Shown: positions 8,528 through 18,108 of the stretch, piece by piece | Position numbering within the stretch: position 1 is the stretch's first letter | How the letters are laid out: each line of letters starts with the position of its first letter | NCBI GenBank assembly: GCA_963422385.1 | Contig: OY729432.1 | Span: 1,922,001-1,986,000 of the forward strand | Direction of reading: 5' to 3' | Source of the DNA: JAJDTQ01 sp963422385 | Lineage (GTDB): Bacteria > Desulfobacterota > Binatia > UBA9968 > JAJDTQ01 | Length of the DNA: 64,000 nucleotides | Notes under the pieces: model-generated | Database searches by the model: none | What the model saw: only the letters and a program-made list of their open reading frames with translations | What the model was told of the DNA's origin: nothing | Made by a program: the position numbers and the translations under genes

Positions 8528-8848
8528 TCAGCGGCCCTGGGCGATGCGCTGAACGTGCTCCCGCACCACTTCGGGGGGAGAAAGCGCAATGAACCCCTTG
8601 GCTCCCAGGAAGAGCAGTAGAAGATCGTCCACGTGCCCCAGGGCGGGCAGCAGGTCGGGCACGAGGTCGGCCGGCAGGACCAAGTAGGCAAACACGCTCA
8701 ACGCCAGCAACTTGGCCTTGATCCCGACCCGCGGGTCCTTGAACAGACACCAGAACAGCCGGAGGAAGCTGGGCAGGTGCTGCACCAGCCCCAGCAGCCG
8801 CCGGGGGCCGAGGCGCAGAAGGTAGGCGAGCGAGCCGAGCCGGATCAT
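8528..8848 (-). CDS. YkvA/DUF1232-family small membrane protein
   Basis: The 106-residue protein matches DUF1232 (YkvA): a basic N-terminus, a hydrophobic core (LLALSVFAYLVLPADLVPDLLP) with the family's typical Y-x-x-x-P-x-DLIPD-like motif, and a short C-terminal helix. The function is unknown. Its ATG overlaps the stop of the upstream beta-propeller gene (ATGA), so the two are translationally coupled on the minus strand. Confidence 0.82.
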   Translation of the reverse strand: MIRLGSLAYLLRLGPRRLLGLVQHLPSFLRLFWCLFKDPRVGIKAKLLALSVFAYLVLPADLVPDLLPALGHVDDLLLLFLGAKGFIALSPPEVVREHVQRIAQGR

Positions 8849-9816
8849 GGCGCCTTGGGTGGACGGGCGGTGCCCGCGGCCGGAACTGGGACGCGCCGGA
8901 AGAAGGTGCCTCGGTCTCCTGCCAACAGTGCCGTCCCTTCCTTCATGGCGACCGCCGTGAGCCGCTCCGGGGCGCCCAGCCGGATCCTTTCCCAGCGGAC
9001 GCCGTTCCAGCCCAAGGCCGCGCCGGCCTCTCCCACCGCCCAGCAGTCGGAGCGGGAGGCGCACGCGATGGCTCTCAGGCGGAAGAGGGACCCCGGCACT
9101 TCGACCTTCCTCCAGGCAGCGCCGTCATATTCGAACAGGGCGCCGTGGTCGCCCACGGCCCAGCCCCAGTCATTTCCGATGACGGCCAGGTCGTACATGC
9201 GTGGGACGTCGTCCACTTCGGTTTTCTTCCAGTCCTTGCCGTCCCAGCGGGCAAAGAAGCCTTCCCCCACCATCCAGCCGGAGTGTGGCGACGAAAAACG
9301 CATGGCGTAGATGCGCTCCTTGTCCACCGGACTTCTGGCGTCCCGCCACGTCCTGCCGTCCCACTCGATCAGGCGGCCGTCCCGGGTGCCGGCAAAGCAG
9401 CGGTCCGGGGCCGCGCAGCCCGCGCCCCACAACCGTCCCTCCGACGGCTTGCGCCGGGACAGGGGATTGTCCACCCGGGTCCAGTCCTTGCCGTCGTAGT
9501 GGAGCGACAAGGCGTCGTCGCCGAAGAGCCAGACGTCGTCAGCGGCGTTCACCACGAACTTCCTCGGGCTCACCTTGACCGGGTGCTCCACGGGATTCAT
9601 GTGCGCTCCATTCCAGTGGAGCAGTCGCCCGTCACTGGCGCCGATGTAGGCGTTCTTTCGGTCGAGTATGGCGATGGCGTTGAAGTGCGGGGGTTGCTCT
9701 TTCCGGGCGCCGGGAGCGTTCCAGGAAACCTTCTCCCAAGCGGCGCCCCATGTGGCCGTGGCGAGGCCTGCGACGAGCAGCAGCGGGGCGCCGTATATCA
9801 AGGGAACTCCCGGCAT
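8845..9816 (-). CDS. secreted beta-propeller protein (YCF48-like/BNR-type repeats)
   Basis: The 323-residue protein begins with a signal peptide or signal anchor (LIYGAPLLLVAGLATATWGAA) and then consists of about six repeats of 40-45 residues with a recurring W-D/N-G-x-x-W motif (for example HYDGKDWTRV, EWDGRTWRDA, RWDGKDWKKT, EYDGAAWRKV) and WxVGD/E turns. Such repeats fold as propeller blades and usually bind proteins or ligands in the periplasm. No catalytic residues are evident. It is coupled to the YkvA-like gene downstream. Confidence 0.75.
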   Translation of the reverse strand: MPGVPLIYGAPLLLVAGLATATWGAAWEKVSWNAPGARKEQPPHFNAIAILDRKNAYIGASDGRLLHWNGAHMNPVEHPVKVSPRKFVVNAADDVWLFGDDALSLHYDGKDWTRVDNPLSRRKPSEGRLWGAGCAAPDRCFAGTRDGRLIEWDGRTWRDARSPVDKERIYAMRFSSPHSGWMVGEGFFARWDGKDWKKTEVDDVPRMYDLAVIGNDWGWAVGDHGALFEYDGAAWRKVEVPGSLFRLRAIACASRSDCWAVGEAGAALGWNGVRWERIRLGAPERLTAVAMKEGTALLAGDRGTFFRRVPVPAAGTARPPKAP

Positions 9817-9821
9817 GGGTT

Positions 9822-10478
9822 TCAGTCAGAGCGGTCCACCGCGGCGCCCCGGATATCGAGGAGTTCCCGGAAGTCCACCACCTCCGCGAAACGCTCCATG
9901 CGTTGGAGCGCTTCGCGGTTGGTCCCGACGCAGTCCCGGACCACGATCATGGAATAGCCCCGGTAGGTTCCGTCCCGGACGCTGCCTTCGATACCGGCGT
10001 CCGTACGGCAGCCGACGATGACCACGGTGTCCCTGCTCCAGTTGCCCAGCAACTGCTCGAACTCCGTTCCGAGGAAGATGGTGGGGCGGTGCTTCTCGAT
10101 GAGGACGTCGTCGTCCGCGGGTTTGAAGGGCTCGATGAGCTGCCAGCCGAAGCTCCCGCGGGTACGGCGCGGGCTCCCGCGGGTACGGCGCGGTCCGAGC
10201 CGGCTCGGACCGCTGACGCCCTGGTCCTTCATGGCGCGCCGAATCATGGCCGGCGCCTCGTCGCGCCACGGGTAGGGCGTGGCGAAGGCGTAGACTACCC
10301 GGACGCCGACGCCCTTGGCCGCGATGATGAGCGGGGGCGTGGCTCGCAGGAACTCGGTCTTGTTGAACGAGCTGCCGGCCTGGTCGTTCTGCATGTCCCA
10401 CACCAGCAGCACCGTCCTTCGAGGATCGGCGACCTCGTCGAGGGTGAGGGGAATGGTTCTGCCTTCGAATTTGATCAT
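9822..10478 (-). CDS. isochorismatase-superfamily hydrolase lacking the nucleophilic Cys
   Basis: The 218-residue protein has the family fold: LLVWDMQNDQAG with the catalytic Asp, LIEKHRPTIFLGTEFEQLL with the Lys, and VGCRTDAGIEGSVRDG. Aligned by the terminal RD, the position normally holding nucleophilic Cys is Gly. True isochorismatases such as EntB and PhzD also have Gly there, whereas amidohydrolases have Cys. A 21-bp unit is duplicated in tandem in mid-gene, adding PRRTRGS twice. I chose the ATG at 10478; it is divergent from zwf. Confidence 0.8.
   Translation of the reverse strand: MIKFEGRTIPLTLDEVADPRRTVLLVWDMQNDQAGSSFNKTEFLRATPPLIIAAKGVGVRVVYAFATPYPWRDEAPAMIRRAMKDQGVSGPSRLGPRRTRGSPRRTRGSFGWQLIEPFKPADDDVLIEKHRPTIFLGTEFEQLLGNWSRDTVVIVGCRTDAGIEGSVRDGTYRGYSMIVVRDCVGTNREALQRMERFAEVVDFRELLDIRGAAVDRSD
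10152..10211. repeat. perfect 21-bp tandem duplication followed by a 20-bp perfect palindrome
   Basis: Bases 10152-10172 and 10173-10193 are identical 21-mers, and 10192-10211 is the self-complementary ggtccgagccggctcggacc. Both lie inside the isochorismatase-like gene and keep its frame, creating a basic low-complexity loop not expected in this fold. Confidence 0.9.
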
Positions 10479-10597
10479 GGATTTGCGAAACGCAACGCGG
10501 TCACGCTCCTGCCAAGACAGTCGTAAAAAATAACTCCGGACCGGGGCCGTGTCAAACAAAGCGAAGCACGGGCCTGGGCTTCGGTTGCCGGGCGTTT

Positions 10598-10626
10598 TTG
10601 ACAACGCTCGGGGTTCGCGCTACTTG
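10598..10626 (+). promoter_or_regulatory. candidate sigma70-type promoter for zwf
   Basis: A perfect TTGACA (10598-10603) is followed after 17 bases by TACTTG (10621-10626), 38 bp upstream of the zwf ATG. The -35 is ideal but the -10 is weak, so this is tentative. Confidence 0.4.
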
Positions 10627-10663
10627 TACGTTTCGATTGTTTCGTCTCCCGGGGAGAACGCGG

Positions 10664-12274
10664 ATGGATTCTCGCGACGACATGCATGCCTCGGTGCGTA
10701 TCAGCGGCGACAAGGACTCGATCAGGGGGGACAGCGCGTTTCGCGCCAGGGAGCCCTTGATAGTGGTAATCTTCGGGGCCTCTGGGGACCTCAGCAAGCG
10801 CAAGCTGATTCCGGCACTGTACCATCTCCAGCAAGAGGGCTATCTGCCGGAGCGTTACGCGGTGGTGGGCTTCTCGCGAACGGAGATGACCGACGAGTCG
10901 TACCGGGGCCGGATGATCAGTGAAATGCGTCAGGACTTCCCGGACGTGGACGACGGCAGTCCCCTGTTCAAGGCGCTTCACTACCAGCCGGGCAACAACA
11001 CCGACGCCGAGTCCTTCCAGAAGCTCAAGGACAGGCTGGACGCGCTGGACGCCGAGCGGGACCTTCCCGGCAACCGGCTTTTTTATCTCTCGGTGGCCCC
11101 GGAGTTCTTCACGTCCGTCATCCGGAACCTCGATGCCGCGGGACTGATCCGGCGTCCCGACGAGGATCCATGGTCGCACGTGATCATCGAGAAGCCCTTC
11201 GGACACGATTTGCAAAGCGCCCGGGAGATGAACGAGGAGGTCACCGGCATCCTCGACGAGAGCCAGATCTATCGAATCGACCACTATCTGGGTAAGGAAA
11301 CCGTCCAGAACATCCTGAGCTTCCGGTTCGGAAACGCCATCTTCGAGCCCCTGTTCAACCAGAAATACGTGGAGAACGTCCAGATCACGGTGGCCGAGAC
11401 CTTGGGCATGGAGGGGCGCAGAGGGGCTTTCTATGACAAGGCCGGCGCGTTGCGGGACATCGTGCAGAACCACATGCTGCAGTTGCTGTGCCTCATCGCC
11501 ATGGAGCCCCCGGCCGCGGTGGAACCCGTGTCCATCCGTGACGAGAAGGTCAAGCTCCTGCGGGCGCTGGTACCCTACGGCACGCCGGAAGAGGTGGCCG
11601 CGTCCACGGTACGGGGACAGTACGGTTTCGGTGAGCTCAAGGGAGAGGTCGTGAAGGGCTTTCGGCAGGAGGAAGAGGTCGACGAGCTGTCCGTCACCGA
11701 GAGCTACGTCGCCCTGCGGACCAAGATCGACAACTGGCGCTGGGCTGGAATCCCTTTCCTGCTGCGCACCGGCAAGCGCCTGCGCAACCGGGTATCGGAG
11801 ATCTCGGTGCAGTTCAGGCATCCGCCGTTGCGGCTGTTTCGCGATCCGGCGACGCCGAACGGGCTCGCCATGGCCGCGGCCAGCGCCAACGTGCTGATCC
11901 TGCGGATCCAGCCCCGGGAGGGCATCAGCCTGTCCTTCGCCTGCAAGCGTCCGGGTATGCAGATCGACTTGGCAAGGGTCAACATGGATTTCGTCTACGA
12001 GGCGTTCGAGCAGCGCTCCCCCGAAGCTTACGAGCGGCTGCTGCTGGACGCCATGCGCGGAGACGCCTCGCTGTTCACCCGGTCCGACGAGGTGGACTAC
12101 GCGTGGCGCTTCACCGACTCGATTCTCTCGGGGTGGGACAAGCTGCCGGCGCCCCGTTTCCCCAACTACTATCCGTTCACCGACGGCCCGGACGAGGCGG
12201 ACCGGTTGCTGCAGGACAGCAGCATGGGCTGGCGCCAGCTCGGCCAGATGGGGATCGCAGAGGTGGGCCGGTAG
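10664..12274 (+). CDS. zwf: glucose-6-phosphate 1-dehydrogenase
   Basis: The 536-residue enzyme oxidises glucose 6-phosphate to 6-phosphogluconolactone and reduces NADP+, opening the oxidative pentose-phosphate pathway. The nucleotide motif GASGDLSKRK is near residue 32, EKPFGHDL follows, and the active-site RIDHYLGKE has His207. The start at 10664 is preceded by GGGGAG. It is slightly longer than the usual 480-500 residues owing to an N-terminal extension of about 25 residues. tkt, tal and rpe, which continue the pathway, lie 32 kb away. Confidence 0.95.
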   Translation: MDSRDDMHASVRISGDKDSIRGDSAFRAREPLIVVIFGASGDLSKRKLIPALYHLQQEGYLPERYAVVGFSRTEMTDESYRGRMISEMRQDFPDVDDGSPLFKALHYQPGNNTDAESFQKLKDRLDALDAERDLPGNRLFYLSVAPEFFTSVIRNLDAAGLIRRPDEDPWSHVIIEKPFGHDLQSAREMNEEVTGILDESQIYRIDHYLGKETVQNILSFRFGNAIFEPLFNQKYVENVQITVAETLGMEGRRGAFYDKAGALRDIVQNHMLQLLCLIAMEPPAAVEPVSIRDEKVKLLRALVPYGTPEEVAASTVRGQYGFGELKGEVVKGFRQEEEVDELSVTESYVALRTKIDNWRWAGIPFLLRTGKRLRNRVSEISVQFRHPPLRLFRDPATPNGLAMAAASANVLILRIQPREGISLSFACKRPGMQIDLARVNMDFVYEAFEQRSPEAYERLLLDAMRGDASLFTRSDEVDYAWRFTDSILSGWDKLPAPRFPNYYPFTDGPDEADRLLQDSSMGWRQLGQMGIAEVGR

Positions 12275-12292
12275 GGGCGGTCGTGGTGATCG

Positions 12293-13189
12293 GTGATGTC
12301 CATGCAAGGAGTGATGGATTTGCTGTCGCGGTTTCGTGAGGGGACCTTCGAGGTCGAGGGATCCAAGGTTCACTATCTGGAGAGCGGCGACCCGAGTCAG
12401 GAGACGTTTGTCTTCGTCCACGGAAACCGGGACCACTGCCACAGTTGGGATTTCCTGCTGGAGTCCTTCGACAGGGCCGGGTTCACGCTGCCCCACGTGG
12501 TGGCTCTCGACCTGCGGGGCCACGGCGACAGCGGCTGGGTAGGCCGGGAACGGGGTTACCGGCACGAGGACTTCGTGCTGGACGTGGTGGGCTTGCTGCG
12601 GCACCTCGACAAGGACGCCGTCACACTTGTGGGTCATTCCCTCGGCGGCAGCATGGCGGTCATGTTCGCCGGGGCCTTGCCGGAGAAGGTCAAGCGGCTG
12701 GTCATTATCGAAGCGGCGGGTCCCTACGGCCGGACCGAGCAGGAGGCCCCGGAGCTCTTCGGCCGCTGGACCCGGGACGACGGCTCCGACACGATCCTCA
12801 CCTACTACGCGACCGTCGGACAGGCGGCGGAGGCCATTCGAAAGCGTTTCCCGCTCATCCCCAACCGGGCGGCCATGCATGCGGCCCGCCACGGGACTCG
12901 GCTGACGCCCCACGGGTGGGTGTGGAAATACGATCCGCGGTCCCGAAACCCATCGTATTCGTCGTTCTCCGAGACCCAGGTCCGGGCCTTCATCGAACGC
13001 ATCGACTGTCCGACGCTGCTCGTATACGGGTCGGACTCGGGATACAAGGAGTCGCTCCGCTACAGCCGGGTCGATTCCTTCAGAAACAAGACGCTGGTGG
13101 AGATTCCGGGGACCGGACATCACGTGCAGCAGGAAAAGCCCGACGAGCTGGCCGCCGTGCTGATCCCGTTCCTGGGCAACCATGGCTGA
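12293..13189 (+). CDS. alpha/beta-fold hydrolase
   Basis: The 298-residue protein has an oxyanion segment FVHGNRDH, the nucleophile elbow GHSLGGS, an acid candidate in LVYGSDSGYK and the catalytic His in GTGHHVQQEKP. It resembles epoxide hydrolase/haloperoxidase-like members, but the family is too broad for a substrate call. The start is ambiguous: GTG 12293, ATG 12296, ATG 12302 and ATG 12314 are all possible, and the first is given. It starts 18 bp after zwf, suggesting co-transcription. Confidence 0.85.
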   Translation: MMSMQGVMDLLSRFREGTFEVEGSKVHYLESGDPSQETFVFVHGNRDHCHSWDFLLESFDRAGFTLPHVVALDLRGHGDSGWVGRERGYRHEDFVLDVVGLLRHLDKDAVTLVGHSLGGSMAVMFAGALPEKVKRLVIIEAAGPYGRTEQEAPELFGRWTRDDGSDTILTYYATVGQAAEAIRKRFPLIPNRAAMHAARHGTRLTPHGWVWKYDPRSRNPSYSSFSETQVRAFIERIDCPTLLVYGSDSGYKESLRYSRVDSFRNKTLVEIPGTGHHVQQEKPDELAAVLIPFLGNHG

Positions 13190-13323
13190 TCCTGCGAATC
13201 CGTCGTTGTCACAAGGACGGCACTGTACCCCGAAACCGTCATTGCCATGAAAATAGCCTGGAAACGCCGTATCCGCCGGGATGACGGATGCGGGTGTTCG
13301 TAACTGGCAGGAAGGATCAAGTC

Positions 13324-14478
13324 ATGGATTTCGCACTACCCGAAGAGCTGCAACTGCTGCAGGAAACGATCCGCAAGTTCGTCGACCAGGATCTCATCCC
13401 GGTGGAGATGGAGTGCCGGGACGGGGTCACGCTCAAGCCCGAGTACCGCGAGCGGTTCGAGGCCAAGACGCGGGAGATGGGACTGTGGATGCTCGACGTC
13501 CCCGAAGAATTCGGCGGCGCCGGCCTGAACCTGCTGGCGCAGGTTATCATCTGGGACGAGATGGCCCGCTCGGTGGCGGTTCCTTCCCGCGGCCGCAGCA
13601 TCTTCGGCCCGGAAGTGCGGCCGGTGCTCTACGCCATGAACGACGAGCAGAAGGAACGCTACCTCTACCCGCTGCTGCGGGATGAGAAGCGCGCCTGTTT
13701 CGCCCAGACCGAGCCCGATGCAGGCTCGGACCCGGGCTCCATGCGCACCCGGGCCGTGCGCGACGGCGACGAATACGTCATCAACGGCGTCAAGCGCTTC
13801 ATCACCGAGGCCGACGAGGCCGATTTCGCCCAGGTGATGGTGGCCACGGACCCCGGCAAAGGCTCCCACGGCGGCATCTCCTGCATACTGGTGGACATGG
13901 ACAACCCGGGCGTGAAGATCACCGCCAAGTACAAGACCATGATGGGCTACGAGCCGTGCGAGATCGTTTTCGACAACTGCCGCGTCCCCGCGGAAAACAT
14001 GATCGGCGCCGAGGGCGAAGGCTTCAAGCTCGGACAGAAATGGCTCGGCATCGGCCGGCTCAAGCACGGAGGACGCGCTATCGGCGTTGCCCGGCGCGCC
14101 ATCGAGATGGGCGCCCGGTACGCAAAGCAGCGGGTCACCTTCGGCAAGCCGTTGGCCGAGCGTCAGGCCATCCAGTTCAAGCTGGCGGACTCCTATACCG
14201 AGCTGCACGCGGCCACGCTCATGGTCCATCACGCGGCGTGGAAGTACGATCAGGGCGAGGACATGCGCAACGAGGGCTACATGGTCAAGGTGTTCGCCGA
14301 CGAGATGTCCTTTCGGGTGGTGGACCGGGTGCTTCAGATCCACGGGGGCGTCGGGCTGACCACCGATCTCCCCATCGAGCTGTGGTTCCGCGATCAGCGG
14401 AGCCGACTCATCACCGAGGGTGCCTCCGAGGTCATGCGCATGGTCATCGCGCGGCACGTCCTGCGGCAGTACGGATGA
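13324..14478 (+). CDS. acyl-CoA dehydrogenase
   Basis: The 384-residue FAD enzyme introduces a trans-2 double bond into acyl-CoA. The N-terminal helical domain (FALPEELQLLQETIRKF), middle beta domain (CFAQTEPDAGSDPGSM) and C-terminal domain with VLQIHGGVGLTTDLPIE and RLITEGASEV are present; the Glu of ITEGASE is the likely catalytic base. The ATG at 13324 follows AGGAAGGA. No other beta-oxidation gene is adjacent, so chain-length preference is open. Confidence 0.92.
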   Translation: MDFALPEELQLLQETIRKFVDQDLIPVEMECRDGVTLKPEYRERFEAKTREMGLWMLDVPEEFGGAGLNLLAQVIIWDEMARSVAVPSRGRSIFGPEVRPVLYAMNDEQKERYLYPLLRDEKRACFAQTEPDAGSDPGSMRTRAVRDGDEYVINGVKRFITEADEADFAQVMVATDPGKGSHGGISCILVDMDNPGVKITAKYKTMMGYEPCEIVFDNCRVPAENMIGAEGEGFKLGQKWLGIGRLKHGGRAIGVARRAIEMGARYAKQRVTFGKPLAERQAIQFKLADSYTELHAATLMVHHAAWKYDQGEDMRNEGYMVKVFADEMSFRVVDRVLQIHGGVGLTTDLPIELWFRDQRSRLITEGASEVMRMVIARHVLRQYG

Positions 14479-14563
14479 GGTGCTCTTCGGCACGCCGGTC
14501 CTGCCGATGCTTGGAGATACACGGCCATCGTGCTATAAAAAGCGGATTCAACCGAGGTCAACG

Positions 14564-14767
14564 ATGAAAGCCGACATTCATCCCGAATACAAGTTGGTGA
14601 ACGTGGTATGCGCCTGTGGCAACTCGTTCGAGGTACGATCCACCGCCAAGGCCATCCATACCGAGATCTGCGCCAACTGCCATCCGTTCTACACCGGCAA
14701 GCAGAAGCTCCTCGATACCGCCGGCCGGGTCGAGAAGTTCAAGAGGAGATACGGTATCAAGGACTGA
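14564..14767 (+). CDS. rpmE: 50S ribosomal protein L31 (zinc-binding type)
   Basis: The 67-residue protein matches bL31. The Cys pairs in VVCACGNSF and EICANCHPFYTGKQ identify the zinc-binding C+ form. The ending KFKRRYG is typical. It precedes prfA, as in many deltaproteobacteria, but a strong hairpin terminator separates the two. Confidence 0.95.
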   Translation: MKADIHPEYKLVNVVCACGNSFEVRSTAKAIHTEICANCHPFYTGKQKLLDTAGRVEKFKRRYGIKD

Positions 14768-14794
14768 GGGGACGATTCTGACCGGCTCTTATCG

Positions 14795-14842
14795 GCAAAG
14801 GGGCAAAGGGTGGCGCGAATTCCCTTTGCCCCTTTGCTTTTC
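14795..14842 (+). terminator. rho-independent terminator between rpmE and prfA
   Basis: A perfect 16-bp stem (gcaaaggggcaaaggg at 14795-14810 pairing with 14822-14837) encloses an 11-base loop and is followed by tttct. It lies 27 bp after rpmE and 14 bp before the prfA start, so it can end rpmE transcripts or attenuate read-through into prfA. Confidence 0.75.
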
Positions 14843-14856
14843 TGTGGGACAAGACC

Positions 14857-15927
<1,071 letters not shown>

Positions 15928-15931
15928 TCCG

Positions 15932-16816
15932 GTGGACCCGCAGGCGACAGGGAACGTCGCGGACGTCCTGCAACGCACGGCCGTCAGGCTCCGGGATGCC
16001 GGTATGGACGCCCCCAGGCTCGACGCGGAGTTGCTCTTGATGGAAACACTCGGGTGGACGAGGGAGGATCTCTACCGGAACCCCGAGGGTGAGCTTCAGG
16101 AGTCTCACGCGGAACGTTTCGAGAGCCTGGTCTCCCGGCGGGTTCGCGGCGAGCCCGTGGCCTACATCACCGGGTCGCAGGAGTTCTGGTCCCTGGACCT
16201 CCGGGTGACGCCGCACGTGCTCATCCCGCGGCCGGAGACCGAGCACTTGGTGGAGGCGGTACTGGATTTCCTGGCGTCGCGCCCCGACCCGTGCCGCGTC
16301 CTGGATATCGGCACCGGCAGCGGCGCCATCGCCGTCTGTCTGGCGAAAGAAAGCGCGCGAGCCGAGGTCTGGGCCACCGATGTTTCCGCGCCGGCCCTGG
16401 ATGTCGCGCGAGAGAATGCGCGGCGGCACGGCGTCGAACGACGCATCCATTGGCTTCGGGGCGACCTTTTGGCCCCGGTGCGAGGGCTGTCGGGGTGTTT
16501 CGACGTATTGGTGTCGAACCCGCCCTACGTCCCCAACGGCGAGATTCCGCGCTTGCAGCGCGATGTGCGGGATTGGGAGCCGGCCCTCGCCCTGGACGGC
16601 GGCGCCGACGGCATGGACTTCCACCGGAGGCTCGTCCGTGACGGCGTCCGTCATGTCCGGCAGGGCGGGCTGCTGGCGGTGGAGGTCGGAGCGGAGCAGG
16701 GCGATGATGTCTTGCGGCTGTTCCGGGCCCACGGGGAGCTTCGCCGGGTGCGGGTTCGGCCGGACTACGGCGGGCTGCCGCGCGTGGTGACCGCGGAACG
16801 AGTACAGGGCGTCTGA
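15932..16816 (+). CDS. prmC: peptide chain release factor N5-glutamine methyltransferase
   Basis: The 294-residue enzyme methylates the Gln of the GGQ motif of release factors, made by the gene just upstream. It has the N-terminal helical domain (RLDAELLLMETLGW), SAM motif DIGTGSGAIAV and catalytic NPPYVP. The start is GTG 15932, 4 bp after the prfA stop. Confidence 0.95.
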   Translation: MDPQATGNVADVLQRTAVRLRDAGMDAPRLDAELLLMETLGWTREDLYRNPEGELQESHAERFESLVSRRVRGEPVAYITGSQEFWSLDLRVTPHVLIPRPETEHLVEAVLDFLASRPDPCRVLDIGTGSGAIAVCLAKESARAEVWATDVSAPALDVARENARRHGVERRIHWLRGDLLAPVRGLSGCFDVLVSNPPYVPNGEIPRLQRDVRDWEPALALDGGADGMDFHRRLVRDGVRHVRQGGLLAVEVGAEQGDDVLRLFRAHGELRRVRVRPDYGGLPRVVTAERVQGV

Positions 16817-16839
16817 TACAGGAAAACGGGATCAAGGTT

Positions 16840-18108
16840 TTGGACAGCATTATCATCAAGGGCGGGGCGGTTCTGGAGGGCGTGGTGGCCCTCGGCGGGT
16901 CGAAGAACGCGGCCCTTCCGGTGATCATCTCGTCGCTTCTGACCGCGGACGAGTGCTCCTACGGCAGGGTGCCGGCGCTTCGAGACGTCAGCACCACCCT
17001 GCGTTTGCTGTCGCGCCTTGGGGTCACCATCGAGAAGGAGGTGATGTCCGGCGGATGCCTGGAGCTCACCGCGGACAGGATCCGCGAGATCGAGGCGCCC
17101 TATGACATGGTCAAGACCATGCGCGCCTCGTTCCTGGTGCTGGGGCCGCTCCTGGCGCGGTTCGGCCATGCCCGGGTGTCGACGCCCGGGGGCTGCGCCA
17201 TCGGTTCCCGGCCGGTGGATCTGCACCTCCAGGGACTGGAGCGCATGGGCGCCTGCATCCGCCAGGACCACGGTTATATCGACGCCCGGGCCAGGGAACT
17301 CAGGGGGGCCACCATCCGGCTCGATTTCCCTTCCGTGGGTGCTACGGAGAACCTCATGATGGCCGCGACGCTAGCCCGGGGTGGGACCGTGATCCAGAAC
17401 GCCGCCCGCGAGCCGGAGATCGCGGAGCTGGCCGGCGTGCTGACGAAGATGGGCGCCAAGGTGAACGGAGCCGGTAGCGAGGTCATCCGGATCGAGGGCG
17501 TTCGCGAGCTTCACGGCATGTCGCACGAGATGAACCCGGATCGGATCGAGACCGGCACGTTCATGGTGGGGGCTGCGCTCACCGGCGGGAACGTTCTGAT
17601 CGAGGATGCCCGGGCCGAGGACCTCGAAGCCCTGGTCCGGAAGCTGCGGAAGATCGGTGCGCGGGTGGCGGTGGAGCCGGACGGCGTCCGGGTGACAGGC
17701 AACGGACGATCTCGCAGCACCGACGTGGCCACGCTGCCGTATCCGGGCTTCCCCACCGACCTCCAGGCGCAAATGATGGTGCTGATGGCGGTTTCCGACG
17801 GTGCCAGCGTCATCACCGAGAACATCTTCGAGAACCGGTTCATGCACGTGCAGGAACTGAACCGGATGGGCGCGCGCATCACCCTGGACGGCAACAAGGC
17901 CACGGTTCGGGGGGTGGCAGAGCTGTCCGGCGCGCCGGTGATGGCCACGGATCTGCGGGCGAGCGTGTCGCTGGTGCTGGCGGGTCTGGCGGCCAAGGGC
18001 GTGACCGAGGTGTCACGGGTGTACCACCTGGACCGGGGGTACGAGAACATCGAGGGGAAGCTCGCCGGTCTGGGCGCGGACATACGAAGGGTGAACCGTG
18101 ACGATTGA
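16840..18108 (+). CDS. murA: UDP-N-acetylglucosamine 1-carboxyvinyltransferase
   Basis: The 422-residue cytoplasmic enzyme transfers enolpyruvate from PEP to UDP-GlcNAc, the first step of peptidoglycan synthesis. The N-terminal GGSKNAALP and the catalytic loop PGGCAIGSRPVD with Cys (fosfomycin target) are intact. The start codon is TTG at 16840. Its 3' end overlaps hisD by 11 bp. Confidence 0.95.
   Translation: MDSIIIKGGAVLEGVVALGGSKNAALPVIISSLLTADECSYGRVPALRDVSTTLRLLSRLGVTIEKEVMSGGCLELTADRIREIEAPYDMVKTMRASFLVLGPLLARFGHARVSTPGGCAIGSRPVDLHLQGLERMGACIRQDHGYIDARARELRGATIRLDFPSVGATENLMMAATLARGGTVIQNAAREPEIAELAGVLTKMGAKVNGAGSEVIRIEGVRELHGMSHEMNPDRIETGTFMVGAALTGGNVLIEDARAEDLEALVRKLRKIGARVAVEPDGVRVTGNGRSRSTDVATLPYPGFPTDLQAQMMVLMAVSDGASVITENIFENRFMHVQELNRMGARITLDGNKATVRGVAELSGAPVMATDLRASVSLVLAGLAAKGVTEVSRVYHLDRGYENIEGKLAGLGADIRRVNRDD

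Noticed and set aside
10475..13183. A 902-residue minus-strand open frame across zwf and the alpha/beta hydrolase
   Set aside because: No domain is recognisable, and it lies antisense to two well-supported genes.
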